This document shows, piece after piece, positions 42,089 through 51,171 of a DNA stretch of 64,000 bases; the stretch's first letter is position 1, and each line of letters begins with the position of its first letter. Made by a program: the position numbers and the translations under genes. The notes under the pieces were generated by a model that had not been told where the DNA came from, ran no database searches, and worked only from the letters and a program-made list of their open reading frames with translations. This DNA is from Muricoccus roseus (GTDB taxonomy: Bacteria; Pseudomonadota; Alphaproteobacteria; Acetobacterales; Acetobacteraceae): NCBI RefSeq assembly GCF_900141905.1, contig NZ_FQZF01000030.1, positions 1-64,000 of the forward strand, written 5' to 3'.

Positions 42089-43522
42089 ATGGCCCGCCCG
42101 CTTCCCCTCCTCGCGCTCGGTGCCGCACTGCTGGCCGGCTGCTCGCTGGACCCGGGCTATGAGCGCCCTGGCGCGCCGGTGCCCGCGCAGTGGCCGCAGG
42201 GCGCCGCCTATGGCGCCCCGCAATCGGGCGAAAGCACCGCCGACAGCATCGGCTGGGAGAGCTTCTTCCTCGACCCCGGCCTGCGGCGCCTGGTCGGCCT
42301 CGCGCTCGAGAACAACCGGGACCTGCGGGTGGCGGCGCTGAACGTGGAGGCGGCCGAGGCGCAGTACCGCGTGGAGCGCGGCGACCTCTTCCCCTATCTC
42401 GGGGCCAGCGGCGCGGCGGATTACCTGGGCACGCCGGTCACGGGGAGCGATGGCCGGACCCGCTCCGTCACCAGCCGGAGCTTCAGCCTGGGGGCGGGCT
42501 TCACCGCCTGGGAAATCGACCTCTTCGGCCGCATCCGCAGCCTCTCCCGCGCGGCGCTGGAGGCCGCCTTCGCCCAGGCCGAGACAAGGCGGGCGACGCA
42601 GATCAGCCTCGTCGCGCAGGTGGCGGATGCGTATCTGGCCCTGCTCGCCAGCCGCGAGCTGCTGGCGCTGACGCGGCAGACGCTGGAGAGCCAGGAGGCC
42701 TCCTACCGCCTCACCCAGGCCACCGCCGCGGGCGGCACCACCACCGCTCTGGCGCTGCGCCAAGCCCAAACCTCGGTGGAGGCGGCGCGTGCCAACCTCG
42801 CCCTCTACACGCGCCAGGTGGCGCAGGCGGAGAACGCACTGGCGCTGCTGCTGGGCCAGCCCGTTCCTGCCGACCTTCCCGCGAGCACGACCCTCGCCTC
42901 CCCGCTGGTCACGGCGGATCTTCCGGCCGGCCTCTCCTCCACCGTGCTGCTGCGGCGGCCGGACGTGCTGGCGGCGGAGTACAGGCTGCTCTCGGCGAAT
43001 GCGAATATCGGGGCGGCCCGCGCCGCCTTCTTCCCCACCGTCAGCATCACCGCCTCGGGCGGCACGGCGGGCACCGCGCTGTCGCGGCTGTTCCAGGCGG
43101 GCTCGGGGTCTTGGGCCTTCTCGCCGCAGATCAGCGTGCCGATCTTCACCGGCGGCATCAACGAGGCGACGCTGGACTACACGAAGCTGCAGAAGCGGGT
43201 CGAGATCGCGAATTACGAGAAGGCGATCCAGACCGCCTTCCGAGAGGTGGCGGATGCGCTGGCCGCCCGGGGCACCTATGGCAGCCAGGTGGAGGCCCAG
43301 CGGCGCCTGGCCGAGGCCTATGCCGACAGCTACAGGCTGGCCGAGCTCCGCTTCCGCAGCGGGGTGGACAGCTACCTCACCGTCCTCGATTCCCAGCGCA
43401 GCCTGTACGGCGCGCAGCAGGCCCTGATCACCTTGCGCCAGGAACAGCTCTCAAGCCTGGTCACCCTGTACAAGGTCCTGGGCGGCGGCTGGCAGCCCGT
43501 GGCACCTGCCCCACGGTCCTGA
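42089..43522 (+). CDS. RND outer-membrane channel lipoprotein (NodT family)
   Basis: TolC/OprM-like channel protein of 477 residues. The lipobox LLAGC gives lipid-modified Cys18. Two internally similar halves of coiled coil follow; typical sequences are GWESFFLDPGLRRLVGLALENNRDLRVAALNVEAAEAQYR, FGRIRSLSRAALEAAFAQAETRR and LRRPDVLAAEYRLLSANANIGAARAAFFPTVSITASGG. It completes the tripartite pump with the two genes before it. The 160-base gap that follows contains the promoter region of the large RTX-type gene. Confidence 0.94.
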   Translation: MARPLPLLALGAALLAGCSLDPGYERPGAPVPAQWPQGAAYGAPQSGESTADSIGWESFFLDPGLRRLVGLALENNRDLRVAALNVEAAEAQYRVERGDLFPYLGASGAADYLGTPVTGSDGRTRSVTSRSFSLGAGFTAWEIDLFGRIRSLSRAALEAAFAQAETRRATQISLVAQVADAYLALLASRELLALTRQTLESQEASYRLTQATAAGGTTTALALRQAQTSVEAARANLALYTRQVAQAENALALLLGQPVPADLPASTTLASPLVTADLPAGLSSTVLLRRPDVLAAEYRLLSANANIGAARAAFFPTVSITASGGTAGTALSRLFQAGSGSWAFSPQISVPIFTGGINEATLDYTKLQKRVEIANYEKAIQTAFREVADALAARGTYGSQVEAQRRLAEAYADSYRLAELRFRSGVDSYLTVLDSQRSLYGAQQALITLRQEQLSSLVTLYKVLGGGWQPVAPAPRS

Positions 43523-43606
43523 GGCAGGGCGGCGGGCCGCGCCGCGCCGGCCTGTCGTCCCTCACAAAAACGTTATTTCACTTCCGCATCCTACGCCAGG
43601 CCTCCC

Positions 43607-43623
43607 GTTAAAGGCGAGTTAAA
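43607..43623 (+). promoter_or_regulatory. GTTAAA direct repeats upstream of the RTX-type gene
   Basis: Two GTTAAA hexamers start eleven bases apart (43607 and 43618), about one helical turn, 61 bases before the ATG of the large glycine-rich gene. They lie in the AT-richest part of this gap and may be a regulator or sigma-factor site. Weak evidence. Confidence 0.25.
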
Positions 43624-43683
43624 CTGCGCCTGGTTTCCACGGGCCGAATCTGCGTCCGGCGGGCTGGGGGGAAGCAGGACGTT

Positions 43684-46600
43684 ATGGCGACGGAGTTCCT
43701 TGTCTCGGATGTCGCGAGCCTGAATGCGGCCATCGCCAGCATTTCTTCCGGCGGGGCGGATTCCAATCCCGATACGGCCTACAGCATCACCGTCACGGCC
43801 GACATCCTCCTCGCGCAGGAAATGCTCGCCATCAACCTCGCCGCGGGCAGTTCCCTCACCATCGCGGGCGGCGGCCATGTGCTCGACGGCGGCGACGCGC
43901 ATCGCGGCTTCTTCGTCTACAGCGGCAGCGTCCGCATCGAGGACCTGTCGATCCAGAACACCCTCGCCGAAGGCGGGGATGGAGGCGGGGGGCGGGGACG
44001 GGGCGGCGGCGGCGCGGGCCTCGGTGGCGGGCTGTTCGTGGCGACCGGAGCGGATGTCACCCTGCGCGACGTGACCTTCGCCGACAACGCGGCGCGCGGC
44101 GGCGCGGGGGGTGCGGTCAGCACCGGCTCGGCCGGCGGCGGCGGCGGCGGCATGGGCGGTGACGGAGGGGACAACTTCCTCTCCAATGGAGCGGGCGGCG
44201 GCGGCATCGGCAAGGGGGCCGCGGGGGCGGATGCCGGTGTCGGCACCACCACGACGGGCATCGTCCCCGGCCTGGCCTCGGGCGGCGGCGCCGCCGGCAC
44301 CGAGCCGAACAACGTGGACCTCCACACCGCGGGCGGGGGCGGCGGCATCGGCGGCGCGCCCGGCACCACCGCCGGCGGCACCGCAGGGGGCTTCGGCGGC
44401 GGGGGTGGCGGCGGCAGCCTGAATTACAACTCCGCCACCGGCTATAGCTGGACCGCCGGCGGGAATGGCGGCTTCGGTGGCGGCGGCGGGGGCGGCGGGG
44501 ATGCCGCCGGCGGCAATGGCGGCTTTGGCGGCGGCGGGGGCGGCGGCCTCGCCAACCCCGGCGAAGGCGGCTTCGGCGGCGGGAATGCCAGCCAGTATGT
44601 GGGCGGCGGCGGGCTGGGCGCGGGCGGCCAGATTTTCGTGCAGGAAGGCGGCAGCCTCACCATCGAAGGCGGCAGCCTGTCCGGCGGCACGGTGGCCGGC
44701 GGGGCGGCGGGCGGCACGGGCGCGGGTGCCGGCTCCGCCTTCGGCAGCGGCCTCTTCCTGCAGGGCAGCGGCACCGTCCAGCTCGCCGGCAGCGAGGACG
44801 GGGCGCTGACGATCGCCGACCTCATCACCGACCAGGCGGGATCGGTCTCCGGCGCCAGCGGCGCCTATGCGCTGTCCATCACCGGCGGCACCGTCATCCT
44901 CACCGCCGCGAACACCTATTCGGGCGGCACCACCATCGGCGACGCCACGCTCATCGCCGAAGGCGCGGCGCGGCTCGGCCGTGGCGCCGTCACCTTCCTC
45001 GAGGGCGCGGACAGCACGCTGCATGTCGGCACGCTCAATGCCGGCAACATCCTCGTCAACTTCGACCTCGGGGACACGCTGGACCTCGACAACTTCGATT
45101 TCACCGGCGGCACCACCGCCAGCTTCGACGGCACGCGGCTCACGGTGTCCAGCGGCGCGCAGACCACGGTCGTCACGCTGCAGGGCGTGGAGGCGGGTAC
45201 GCGCTTCCTCGTGGGGGAGGACAGCGACGGGAGCGCGCTCATCACGGTCTTCGACCCCGACGCGCCGGTGGAGACGAACTTCACCGTGGGGAGCGCCGAT
45301 GCGCTGAACCTCGCCCTCAGCCTCATCGGCGAAGGCGGCCTCTACGCCCAGGCCGGCACGGCCTACACCATCACCCTCACGGCCGACCTGCTCCTGGTCG
45401 AGGATCTCTGGGCCATCGACCTGCTGGCGGGGTCCACGCTCTCCATCCAGGGCAATGGCCATGTTCTGGACGGCGCGGGCCTTTATCGCGGGCTGTTCGT
45501 CGCGGAAGGCGAGGTCTCGATCGAAAGCCTGACCATTCAGGATGCCCGGGCCAAGGGCGGCAACGGCGCCGCGGGCTGGGCCGGCGGCGGCGGGGGCGCG
45601 GGGCTGGGCGGCGGCCTTTTCGTCGCCTCCGGGGCGCAGGTCACGCTCCATGATGTCAGCTTCCTCGACAACCGGGCCGTCGGCGGGAACGGCGCCTATT
45701 ACAACAGCGCCGATGCCGGCGGTGGCGGCGGCGGCATGTGGGGCAACGGCGTCGCGGGCAACGGCGCGACGGCGGGCGCGGGCGGCAGCGGCGTGCGCGG
45801 CGCGGATTTCGGGGCTGGAACGACGGGCGGCCTCGCCAGCTCGACCAGCAATGTCCCGGCTCCGGCCGAGTTCGGCGGCGGCGGCGGCGGCGGCGGCACC
45901 AATCCCGGCCGCATCACCGTGGGCTATAATGGCGGCGCGGGCGGCTTCGGCGGGGGCGGCGGCGGCGGCGGCCCGACCGGTGGGGCGGGCGGCTTCGGCG
46001 CGGGCGCCGGGGCTTCGGGCTCCGTGAGCTTCAGCAGCACCTCCTATTGGGGCGGCGGCGGTGGCCTCGGCGCCGGCGGGCAGATCTTCGTCCAGGAAGG
46101 CGGCGTGCTCACCCTTTCGGGCTCGGCCAGCCTGGAGGGCGGTGCCGTCACGGGCGGTACGCGGGGCTCCAGCCGCGCGGGCAACGGCTCGGCCTTCGGC
46201 GACGGCATCTTCATCCAGGGCAGCAGCACCCTCCATCTCGCGCCCGGGCCGGGGGAGACGCTGCTGATCGATGACGTCATCGCGGACCAGTCCGGCTCCG
46301 GCGGCACCGGGACGAGTGCGGGTGCGGCCAGCCTGATGATCACTGGCGGCGGCACGGTCCGCCTTTCCGCCGCGAACACCTATGCCGGCGGCACCACCCT
46401 CGGGGATGCCACGCTGGAGATCGCGGAGACGGGTACGGCCGGCAGCGGCGCCGTGACCTTCGCCGGCCCCGAGGACAGCACGCTGAGGATCGAAAGCAGC
46501 AGCTTCGGCAACTTGCTGGAGGGTTTCAGCCGGGGCGACGTGATCGACCTTCAGGCCATTTCCTTCACCAGCCCCGCGGGCTTCACCCGGAACGGGGAGG

Positions 46601-48303
46601 TCGTGACGGTCTTCGACGGCACGACCACGCTCGAGCTGCATCTGGTGGGTGCCGCAGGTCCGCTGATCATGGATCAGGATGGGGATGGCAGCGCGCGCCT
46701 GCGCGTGGGGCAGGAGGCGGTGGTCACGTCTCCCGGCCGCACCGACTTCCAGCCTTCGGGGCTGATCGAAGTCGCGGCCATCACCTTCGCCGCCGGGGCC
46801 CATTCCGAGGCCGTGCTCGCGGATGCGCAGCTCTGGTCGATGGTGCAGGTCACGGGGGATGAGAGCGAGAACCGCGTCACGGTGAACATGGTCGCGCCCG
46901 GCAGGCTGGATCTCTCGGGCTGGCGCTTCGCCGAATGGTCCATCGGCCTGGATATCCTGGCTATCAACGGCACGGATGGCGCGGACGACATCACCGGCAC
47001 GGAGTTCGATGACCGCATCACCGGCGGGCAGGGCAATGACAGCCTTGCCGGCGGCACCGGCGACGACTCCTATTTCGTCTCCGGCATCGGCACCACGGTG
47101 TCCGAGGCGGCGGGCGGGGGCGTGGATACCGTCCTGGCCCTGGTGGATTTCACCCTCGCCGAAGGCTCGGCGGTGGAGGTGCTGCGCGCGGTGGGGGGCG
47201 GCGGGCTTCAGCTGGCCGGTAACGAACTGGCCAATTGGCTCGTCAGCAGCGGCGCTGGCATCGGCGACGCGCTGGCCGGCGGCGGGGGCAATGACAGCTA
47301 TGTCGTGCGCAGCGTCGCCGACACGGTTCTCGAGGGGATCGGCCAGGGCATCGACACCGTCATCGCGGGCGTCAGCTACACGCTGGCGGCCGGATCCGAG
47401 ATCGAGGTGCTCCGCGCCGATCCCGGCGCGGCGGGTCTGGCGCTGACGGGCAACGAATTTGCCAACCGCCTCGTCAGCGGCGGCGCGGAGGACACGCTGG
47501 CCGGTGCCGGGGGCAACGACCTCTACTACGTCGACAGCGCCGGGGACGAGGTGCTGGAGCAGACCGGAGAGGGCATCGACACGGTCTTCGCCAGCAGCTC
47601 CTGGACCCTGGGGGCCGGGCAAGCGGTGGAGATCCTGCGCGCGAATGCCGGGGGCGAGGGCATCACGCTCACCGGCAACGAGCTGGCCAACATCCTGCAC
47701 AGCGGCGCGGGGCTGGACGTGCTCGCCGGCGGCGCGGGCAACGACACCTACTATGTCGGCGATTCCGGCGACACCGTGCTGGAGATGGCTGGCGGCGGCA
47801 CGGATACGGTCTATGCCGGCAGCGATTTCACGCTCGCCCCGGTGCAGGAGATCGAGGTTCTGCGTGCCAGTGCCGGCAGCACCGGCCTGGGCCTGACGGG
47901 CAACGCCTTCGCCAACCGCATCATCGGCGGCGCTGGTGGCGACACGATCGCCGGCGGCCTGGGCCAGGACACGCTGACGGGCGGCTCGGGCGAGGACAGC
48001 TTCGTCTTCACCGGCCTGGCCGATAGCCCGGCGAGTGCGGCGCGCGACTACATCAGCGACTTCGTCTCCGGCGAGGACCGGATCGACCTTTCCGCCATCC
48101 AGGCGGTGGAGGGTGCGGATTCCGACCAGGCCTTCACCTTCCTCGGCACCGGCCGCTTTACCAAGCAAGCGGGCCAGCTGCACCAGATCACGGCCGGGTC
48201 CAACACCATCGTCGAGGGCGATGTGAACGGCGATGGGCGGGCCGACTTCCAGATCCTGGTGAAGGGCCTGCTCACGCTGCAGGAAGGCGACTTCGTGCTT
48301 TAG
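43684..48303 (+). CDS. Giant glycine-rich RTX-type secreted protein with internal duplication
   Basis: 1,539 residues, no N-terminal signal peptide. Residues 1-530 and about 530-1010 are two copies of one module: a strand-rich start (SITVTADILLAQEMLAINLAAGSSL and the counterpart TITLTADLLLVEDLWAIDLLAGST), a right-handed beta-helix-like segment (GGGHVLDG...), a long Gly-rich tract with G5 runs, and an autotransporter-type strand (AANTYSGGTTIGDATL / AANTYAGGTTLGDATL). Residues 1095-1400 hold about four repeats of 75-78 residues with RTX-like GGxGNDxYYV and LTGNExAN motifs. The end has the serralysin-type GGSGEDSFVFTGL...YISDFVSGEDRIDLSAI block, typical of type I secretion cargo. No type I secretion genes are nearby. 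Likely surface or matrix protein; GGAAGCAGGA precedes the ATG. Confidence 0.85.
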   Translation: MATEFLVSDVASLNAAIASISSGGADSNPDTAYSITVTADILLAQEMLAINLAAGSSLTIAGGGHVLDGGDAHRGFFVYSGSVRIEDLSIQNTLAEGGDGGGGRGRGGGGAGLGGGLFVATGADVTLRDVTFADNAARGGAGGAVSTGSAGGGGGGMGGDGGDNFLSNGAGGGGIGKGAAGADAGVGTTTTGIVPGLASGGGAAGTEPNNVDLHTAGGGGGIGGAPGTTAGGTAGGFGGGGGGGSLNYNSATGYSWTAGGNGGFGGGGGGGGDAAGGNGGFGGGGGGGLANPGEGGFGGGNASQYVGGGGLGAGGQIFVQEGGSLTIEGGSLSGGTVAGGAAGGTGAGAGSAFGSGLFLQGSGTVQLAGSEDGALTIADLITDQAGSVSGASGAYALSITGGTVILTAANTYSGGTTIGDATLIAEGAARLGRGAVTFLEGADSTLHVGTLNAGNILVNFDLGDTLDLDNFDFTGGTTASFDGTRLTVSSGAQTTVVTLQGVEAGTRFLVGEDSDGSALITVFDPDAPVETNFTVGSADALNLALSLIGEGGLYAQAGTAYTITLTADLLLVEDLWAIDLLAGSTLSIQGNGHVLDGAGLYRGLFVAEGEVSIESLTIQDARAKGGNGAAGWAGGGGGAGLGGGLFVASGAQVTLHDVSFLDNRAVGGNGAYYNSADAGGGGGGMWGNGVAGNGATAGAGGSGVRGADFGAGTTGGLASSTSNVPAPAEFGGGGGGGGTNPGRITVGYNGGAGGFGGGGGGGGPTGGAGGFGAGAGASGSVSFSSTSYWGGGGGLGAGGQIFVQEGGVLTLSGSASLEGGAVTGGTRGSSRAGNGSAFGDGIFIQGSSTLHLAPGPGETLLIDDVIADQSGSGGTGTSAGAASLMITGGGTVRLSAANTYAGGTTLGDATLEIAETGTAGSGAVTFAGPEDSTLRIESSSFGNLLEGFSRGDVIDLQAISFTSPAGFTRNGEVVTVFDGTTTLELHLVGAAGPLIMDQDGDGSARLRVGQEAVVTSPGRTDFQPSGLIEVAAITFAAGAHSEAVLADAQLWSMVQVTGDESENRVTVNMVAPGRLDLSGWRFAEWSIGLDILAINGTDGADDITGTEFDDRITGGQGNDSLAGGTGDDSYFVSGIGTTVSEAAGGGVDTVLALVDFTLAEGSAVEVLRAVGGGGLQLAGNELANWLVSSGAGIGDALAGGGGNDSYVVRSVADTVLEGIGQGIDTVIAGVSYTLAAGSEIEVLRADPGAAGLALTGNEFANRLVSGGAEDTLAGAGGNDLYYVDSAGDEVLEQTGEGIDTVFASSSWTLGAGQAVEILRANAGGEGITLTGNELANILHSGAGLDVLAGGAGNDTYYVGDSGDTVLEMAGGGTDTVYAGSDFTLAPVQEIEVLRASAGSTGLGLTGNAFANRIIGGAGGDTIAGGLGQDTLTGGSGEDSFVFTGLADSPASAARDYISDFVSGEDRIDLSAIQAVEGADSDQAFTFLGTGRFTKQAGQLHQITAGSNTIVEGDVNGDGRADFQILVKGLLTLQEGDFVL
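44340..44640 (+). repeat. Glycine-rich GGC-repeat tract, module 1
   Basis: Codons GGC/GGG dominate and encode runs of four to seven glycines separated by NGGFG-like units (GGNGGFGGGGGGGG, GGNGGFGGGGGGGLANPGEGGFGG). A matching tract occurs in module 2 at about 45880-46080. Such tracts are prone to slippage and recombination. Confidence 0.8.
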
Positions 48304-48323
48304 TGGCCGGTTCGCCTTCTCGC

Positions 48324-49850
48324 TCAGCCCCGCCGGAAATCCAGAACGCGGGAGCGATGCGAGGCGAGGCGAAGCTGGCCGCCGGGTTGCAGCCAAAGGA
48401 GAGGCCGTGCCCGCCAGGGGCCATGCCGCCGGTCCGCCAGCGCCCGCCCGCCCGGCAGGGGGCGCAGGGCCTCGGCGCCGCGCGGATGGATGCCCGGCAT
48501 GCGCGCCGCGCCATCGGGCCGCACCTCGAGCGATACGTCGAAGGCATCGTTCCGCCAGGTCCCGACCAGGGCCGGGTCCAGCGCCGTTCCGCCCGGTACG
48601 GGCAGCAGGCGCCGGGCGACGCCCCCGATGCGCCCTTCGATCGCGCCGCCCTCCCCCAGGCGGAGCGAGGCTTCCAAATAGGCGGGCAGGGTGCGCGCGC
48701 CGGCTCCATCGGCGAAGAGCCGGTCGGTCACGCCCATGAAGGTCACCGTCTCGCCCTCCACCTCCGCCCAGGCCTCGCCCGATGCCTCGGCATAGAGGCC
48801 GGGGGGAAGGGCGGCGGGCTGGGGGAGCGGGCGGGCGGTCATCGCGGCCATCACGCGCAGGGCGAGCCAGAGCGGGTCCGTATCCTCGCGGTTGGAGAGA
48901 AGGGCGACGCCGCAGCCCAGCGCCGGGGCCATGAGGAGATGCGTCTTGATGCCGGGGAGGGAGCCGCCATGCCCGATCAGCTCAAGCCCATCCAGCGACA
49001 GCGCGGAAAGACCCGTCCGGTAGAAGCTCTCCGCGCCATCGGGGAAGCGGCGCGGTGCCGAGAGGCGGGCGAGCATGCCGGCCAGGGGGCCGCGCCCGGC
49101 CAGCAGGGCGGAACCCCAGCGTGCCAGGGCCTCCGCGCTGCCCGCCAACCCGCCGGAGGGGGAGAAATGCAGGCCGTACCGGCCGCGCCGCCACCCCATG
49201 CCGTCATGCCAATAGGGCGTGGCGAGGCCCGGCACGGGGGAGGCTTCGTCCTCGGGGAAGGCCACATCCTCCAGGCCCAGCGGCGTGAGCACGAGGCGGC
49301 GCAGGGCCTGGGCGTAGCTCTCCCCTCCCCGGGCGCCTCCCCTGGCCGCGAAGGCGGCGGCCACCAGCCGCCAGCCGGTGTTGGAATAGGCCATCTCCAC
49401 CCCCGGCGGGCCTCCCGTGCCCGGCAGGCGGCGGCAGAGCTGCAGCAGCTCGGCCTCCGAAAGGCCGGCGGTGAAGGGGACGCCGAGCAGCCAGAGCGTC
49501 TCCATCAGGTCCGGAATGCCGCCGGTCATGTCGAGCGCCCGTTCGAGCGGGACGGCGGCCAGGGACGAGGGCAGGCCGGGCACCAGCTGGCCCAGCGGCG
49601 CCGCCCCGTCGAAGCCGGCGAGCAGGGCCGTGGCGGCGCAGAAGGACTTGCTGATGGAGGCCCAGCGGCTCGGCGTGGCGGGGGTGAAGGGGATGCCGTG
49701 CTCCAGGCTGGCGAGACCGCCGGCCGCCGCCCCGCGGATGCCTTCCGTGTCGAAGAGGACCATGGCGCCGCCCGGCCCGGCCTCCCCGGACCAGGCCGCC
49801 GCGATGGCGTTTGCTTCGGCGATGGCGCGGGACAGCTCGGGTTCGTTCAT
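48324..49850 (-). CDS. Serine hydrolase, D-aminopeptidase-like
   Basis: 508 residues with a beta-lactamase-fold N-terminal domain (about 1-345) carrying SISK (Ser65, Lys68), YSN (MAYSNTGWRL) and HGG (LIGHGGSLPGIKTHLL). A C-terminal part of about 150 residues predicted to be beta-barrel follows (LPPGLYAEASGEAWAEVEGETVTFMG, LVGTWRNDAFDVSLEV). HxG and the C-terminal barrels resemble D-aminopeptidase DAP from Ochrobactrum-type bacteria. No signal peptide, so probably cytosolic. It converges with the RTX-type gene, 20 bases apart. Confidence 0.85.
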   Translation of the reverse strand: MNEPELSRAIAEANAIAAAWSGEAGPGGAMVLFDTEGIRGAAAGGLASLEHGIPFTPATPSRWASISKSFCAATALLAGFDGAAPLGQLVPGLPSSLAAVPLERALDMTGGIPDLMETLWLLGVPFTAGLSEAELLQLCRRLPGTGGPPGVEMAYSNTGWRLVAAAFAARGGARGGESYAQALRRLVLTPLGLEDVAFPEDEASPVPGLATPYWHDGMGWRRGRYGLHFSPSGGLAGSAEALARWGSALLAGRGPLAGMLARLSAPRRFPDGAESFYRTGLSALSLDGLELIGHGGSLPGIKTHLLMAPALGCGVALLSNREDTDPLWLALRVMAAMTARPLPQPAALPPGLYAEASGEAWAEVEGETVTFMGVTDRLFADGAGARTLPAYLEASLRLGEGGAIEGRIGGVARRLLPVPGGTALDPALVGTWRNDAFDVSLEVRPDGAARMPGIHPRGAEALRPLPGGRALADRRHGPWRARPLLWLQPGGQLRLASHRSRVLDFRRG

Positions 49851-50057
49851 GCCCGCATGCTCCCGCGCCGCGTCGCGGATGGCCAGATCGGAGCCACCCG
49901 GGGCAGGCCTGCCAGAGAATGTTCGCGCCCGGTTCCCGGCACTGCTACAACCCCGGCTTCCAGCCCGGGCTCCCGCGGTGCCGCCCGGAAGGACCCGGCC
50001 GGTCCCCCTCGCCCGGCATGCCGCACCCTCCCCGCAGATTCACGACAAGGCACCACC

Positions 50058-50234
50058 ATGGCCAATCTCCCGCCCCTTCCGCCCGCCGGCCGAGCGCCCC
50101 AGGGCGGCAAGAACGCCGCTTCGGGCAAGGCGAACCCCAAGGATGCCCGCGCGGGCGGGGGCGGCGGCAACGGCGGCAAGCAGGGCGGCGTGAGCAGCGC
50201 GACCCAGAGCAACCGCAAGCAGGGCGACCGCTAA
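50058..50234 (+). CDS. Small low-complexity protein
   Basis: 58-residue open frame, ATG at 50058. The sequence is Gly/Lys/Asn/Pro-rich (LPPLPPAGRAPQGGKNAASGK, AGGGGGNGGKQGG) and likely disordered and basic. Upstream CACGACAAGGCACC offers only a weak ribosome-binding site (AAGG). Small basic Gly/Lys-rich proteins are frequent in this bacterial group, but I do not recognise a family; coding status is moderately likely. Confidence 0.45.
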   Translation: MANLPPLPPAGRAPQGGKNAASGKANPKDARAGGGGGNGGKQGGVSSATQSNRKQGDR

Positions 50235-50280
50235 GAGCGCCAGCGCGACGCCGCGCGGCGAGGCGGTTCAGTCCTTCGGT

Positions 50281-50787
50281 TCAGTCCTCTGGGCGGTCGC
50301 TGAGGGCGGGCGCGGCCACGGCCCCGGAAAGGCGCGTCCCCTCCCCCAGCCGGATGGTTCCGTCCGCCTGAGGTACGGCGAGGGGCGCGACCAGGATCTC
50401 CGCGCTGTTCCCGCTCACCCCCAGGGCGCGCGCGACCGGCGGGGTGATGTCGAGCAGCCGCCCCGCGCTGGCCGGGCCGCCTGGCCGGACCTGGATGATG
50501 GTCGAGCGCCCGTTCCGCAGGTTCTGCACCCGCGCGGTCGTGCCCTGCGGCAGCACGCCGCTCACCCCCACCGCCGGCATGGAGGCCAGGGCCGGGTCGT
50601 CCAGCACCCTGGCCTGGGTCTGCCGTGCCTTGCCGGAGCGGTCCGCGGGCTGCCGCGGCGGCGACGGGCGCGGGGCCACCTCGATGATGGCGCCGCCGCC
50701 GCGCTCCTGGGGGGCGGCGGCCGCCCCCTCGACCAGCAGGAGGGAGACGAGCGCCGCGGCCAGCCCTGCCATCTTGCGGCGCATCAT
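50281..50787 (-). CDS. Exported protein with an RlpA-like double-psi beta-barrel region
   Basis: 168 residues with an excellent AGGAGGAG before the ATG. Signal peptide MMRRKMAGLAAALVSLLLVEGAAAA, cleavage near residue 25. After a Pro/Arg-rich linker, residues 85-140 (GTTARVQNLRNGRSTIIQVRPGGPASAGRLLDITPPVARALGVSG) match the pattern of RlpA-like septal lytic transglycosylases: NLRNGRS, a glycine-proline turn, GRLLDIT, ALG. The strand after the turn reads VRPGGP rather than the usual VNDRGP, so the catalytic Asp is missing and enzymatic activity is doubtful. Probably a cell-envelope protein of unknown role. Confidence 0.72.
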   Translation of the reverse strand: MMRRKMAGLAAALVSLLLVEGAAAAPQERGGGAIIEVAPRPSPPRQPADRSGKARQTQARVLDDPALASMPAVGVSGVLPQGTTARVQNLRNGRSTIIQVRPGGPASAGRLLDITPPVARALGVSGNSAEILVAPLAVPQADGTIRLGEGTRLSGAVAAPALSDRPED

Positions 50788-51171
50788 GCCTCTCCTCCTG
50801 CTCCGGGCGGGTCCCAAGGGCGTTCCTCGGTCACGATCGTCACGCCAGCATCGCAGCATCCGGTTTCGTCGCCGTTGCCGATGACCCTCCGGTATGTCGT
50901 CGCTCGCGGGGCCGATGAGAAGACCGGGTTGTAACCGGCATCGGCTCCGTGAAGCGTGTCCTTCGGGCCATCATGGCTGCTCGATCCGCCCACGACATGG
51001 AAGGTGGGCGCCCCCGGAGCCAGGCGACCCCGCTCCGGATCGGGCATAGGGGCGCTTGCCGGGCGCAGCCTCCCTGCCCAGGATCGCCCCGGGGCTCCTG
51101 CCCGCGCCGCGGCTCATCCGCTCGGGCCCGCTTGCACGGCGCGCCACGAATCGAGCCCTGGGGAGGACGAC
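50788..51171. other. Divergent intergenic region of 384 bases
   Basis: Between the exported RlpA-like gene (minus) and the carboxymuconolactone decarboxylase-family gene (plus). It contains a compound hairpin at 50911-50945: GCCGATG pairs with CATCGGC, and an inner CCGG...CCGG stem lies around GTTGTAA. I see no convincing gene in it. Promoters for both flanking genes must lie here. Confidence 0.6.

Noticed and set aside
37660..43522. Efflux operon as a type I secretion system for the following RTX-type protein
   Set aside because: The inner-membrane component is an HAE1 RND pump and there is no ABC transporter, so it cannot be a type I system; proximity may be coincidental.
43591..48396. Minus-strand open frame of about 1,600 codons antisense to the glycine-rich gene
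   Set aside because: It mirrors GC-rich codons of the plus-strand gene, gives an Ala/Gly/Arg/His-rich product of no family, and has no start signal. The plus strand has clear repeats and RTX motifs.
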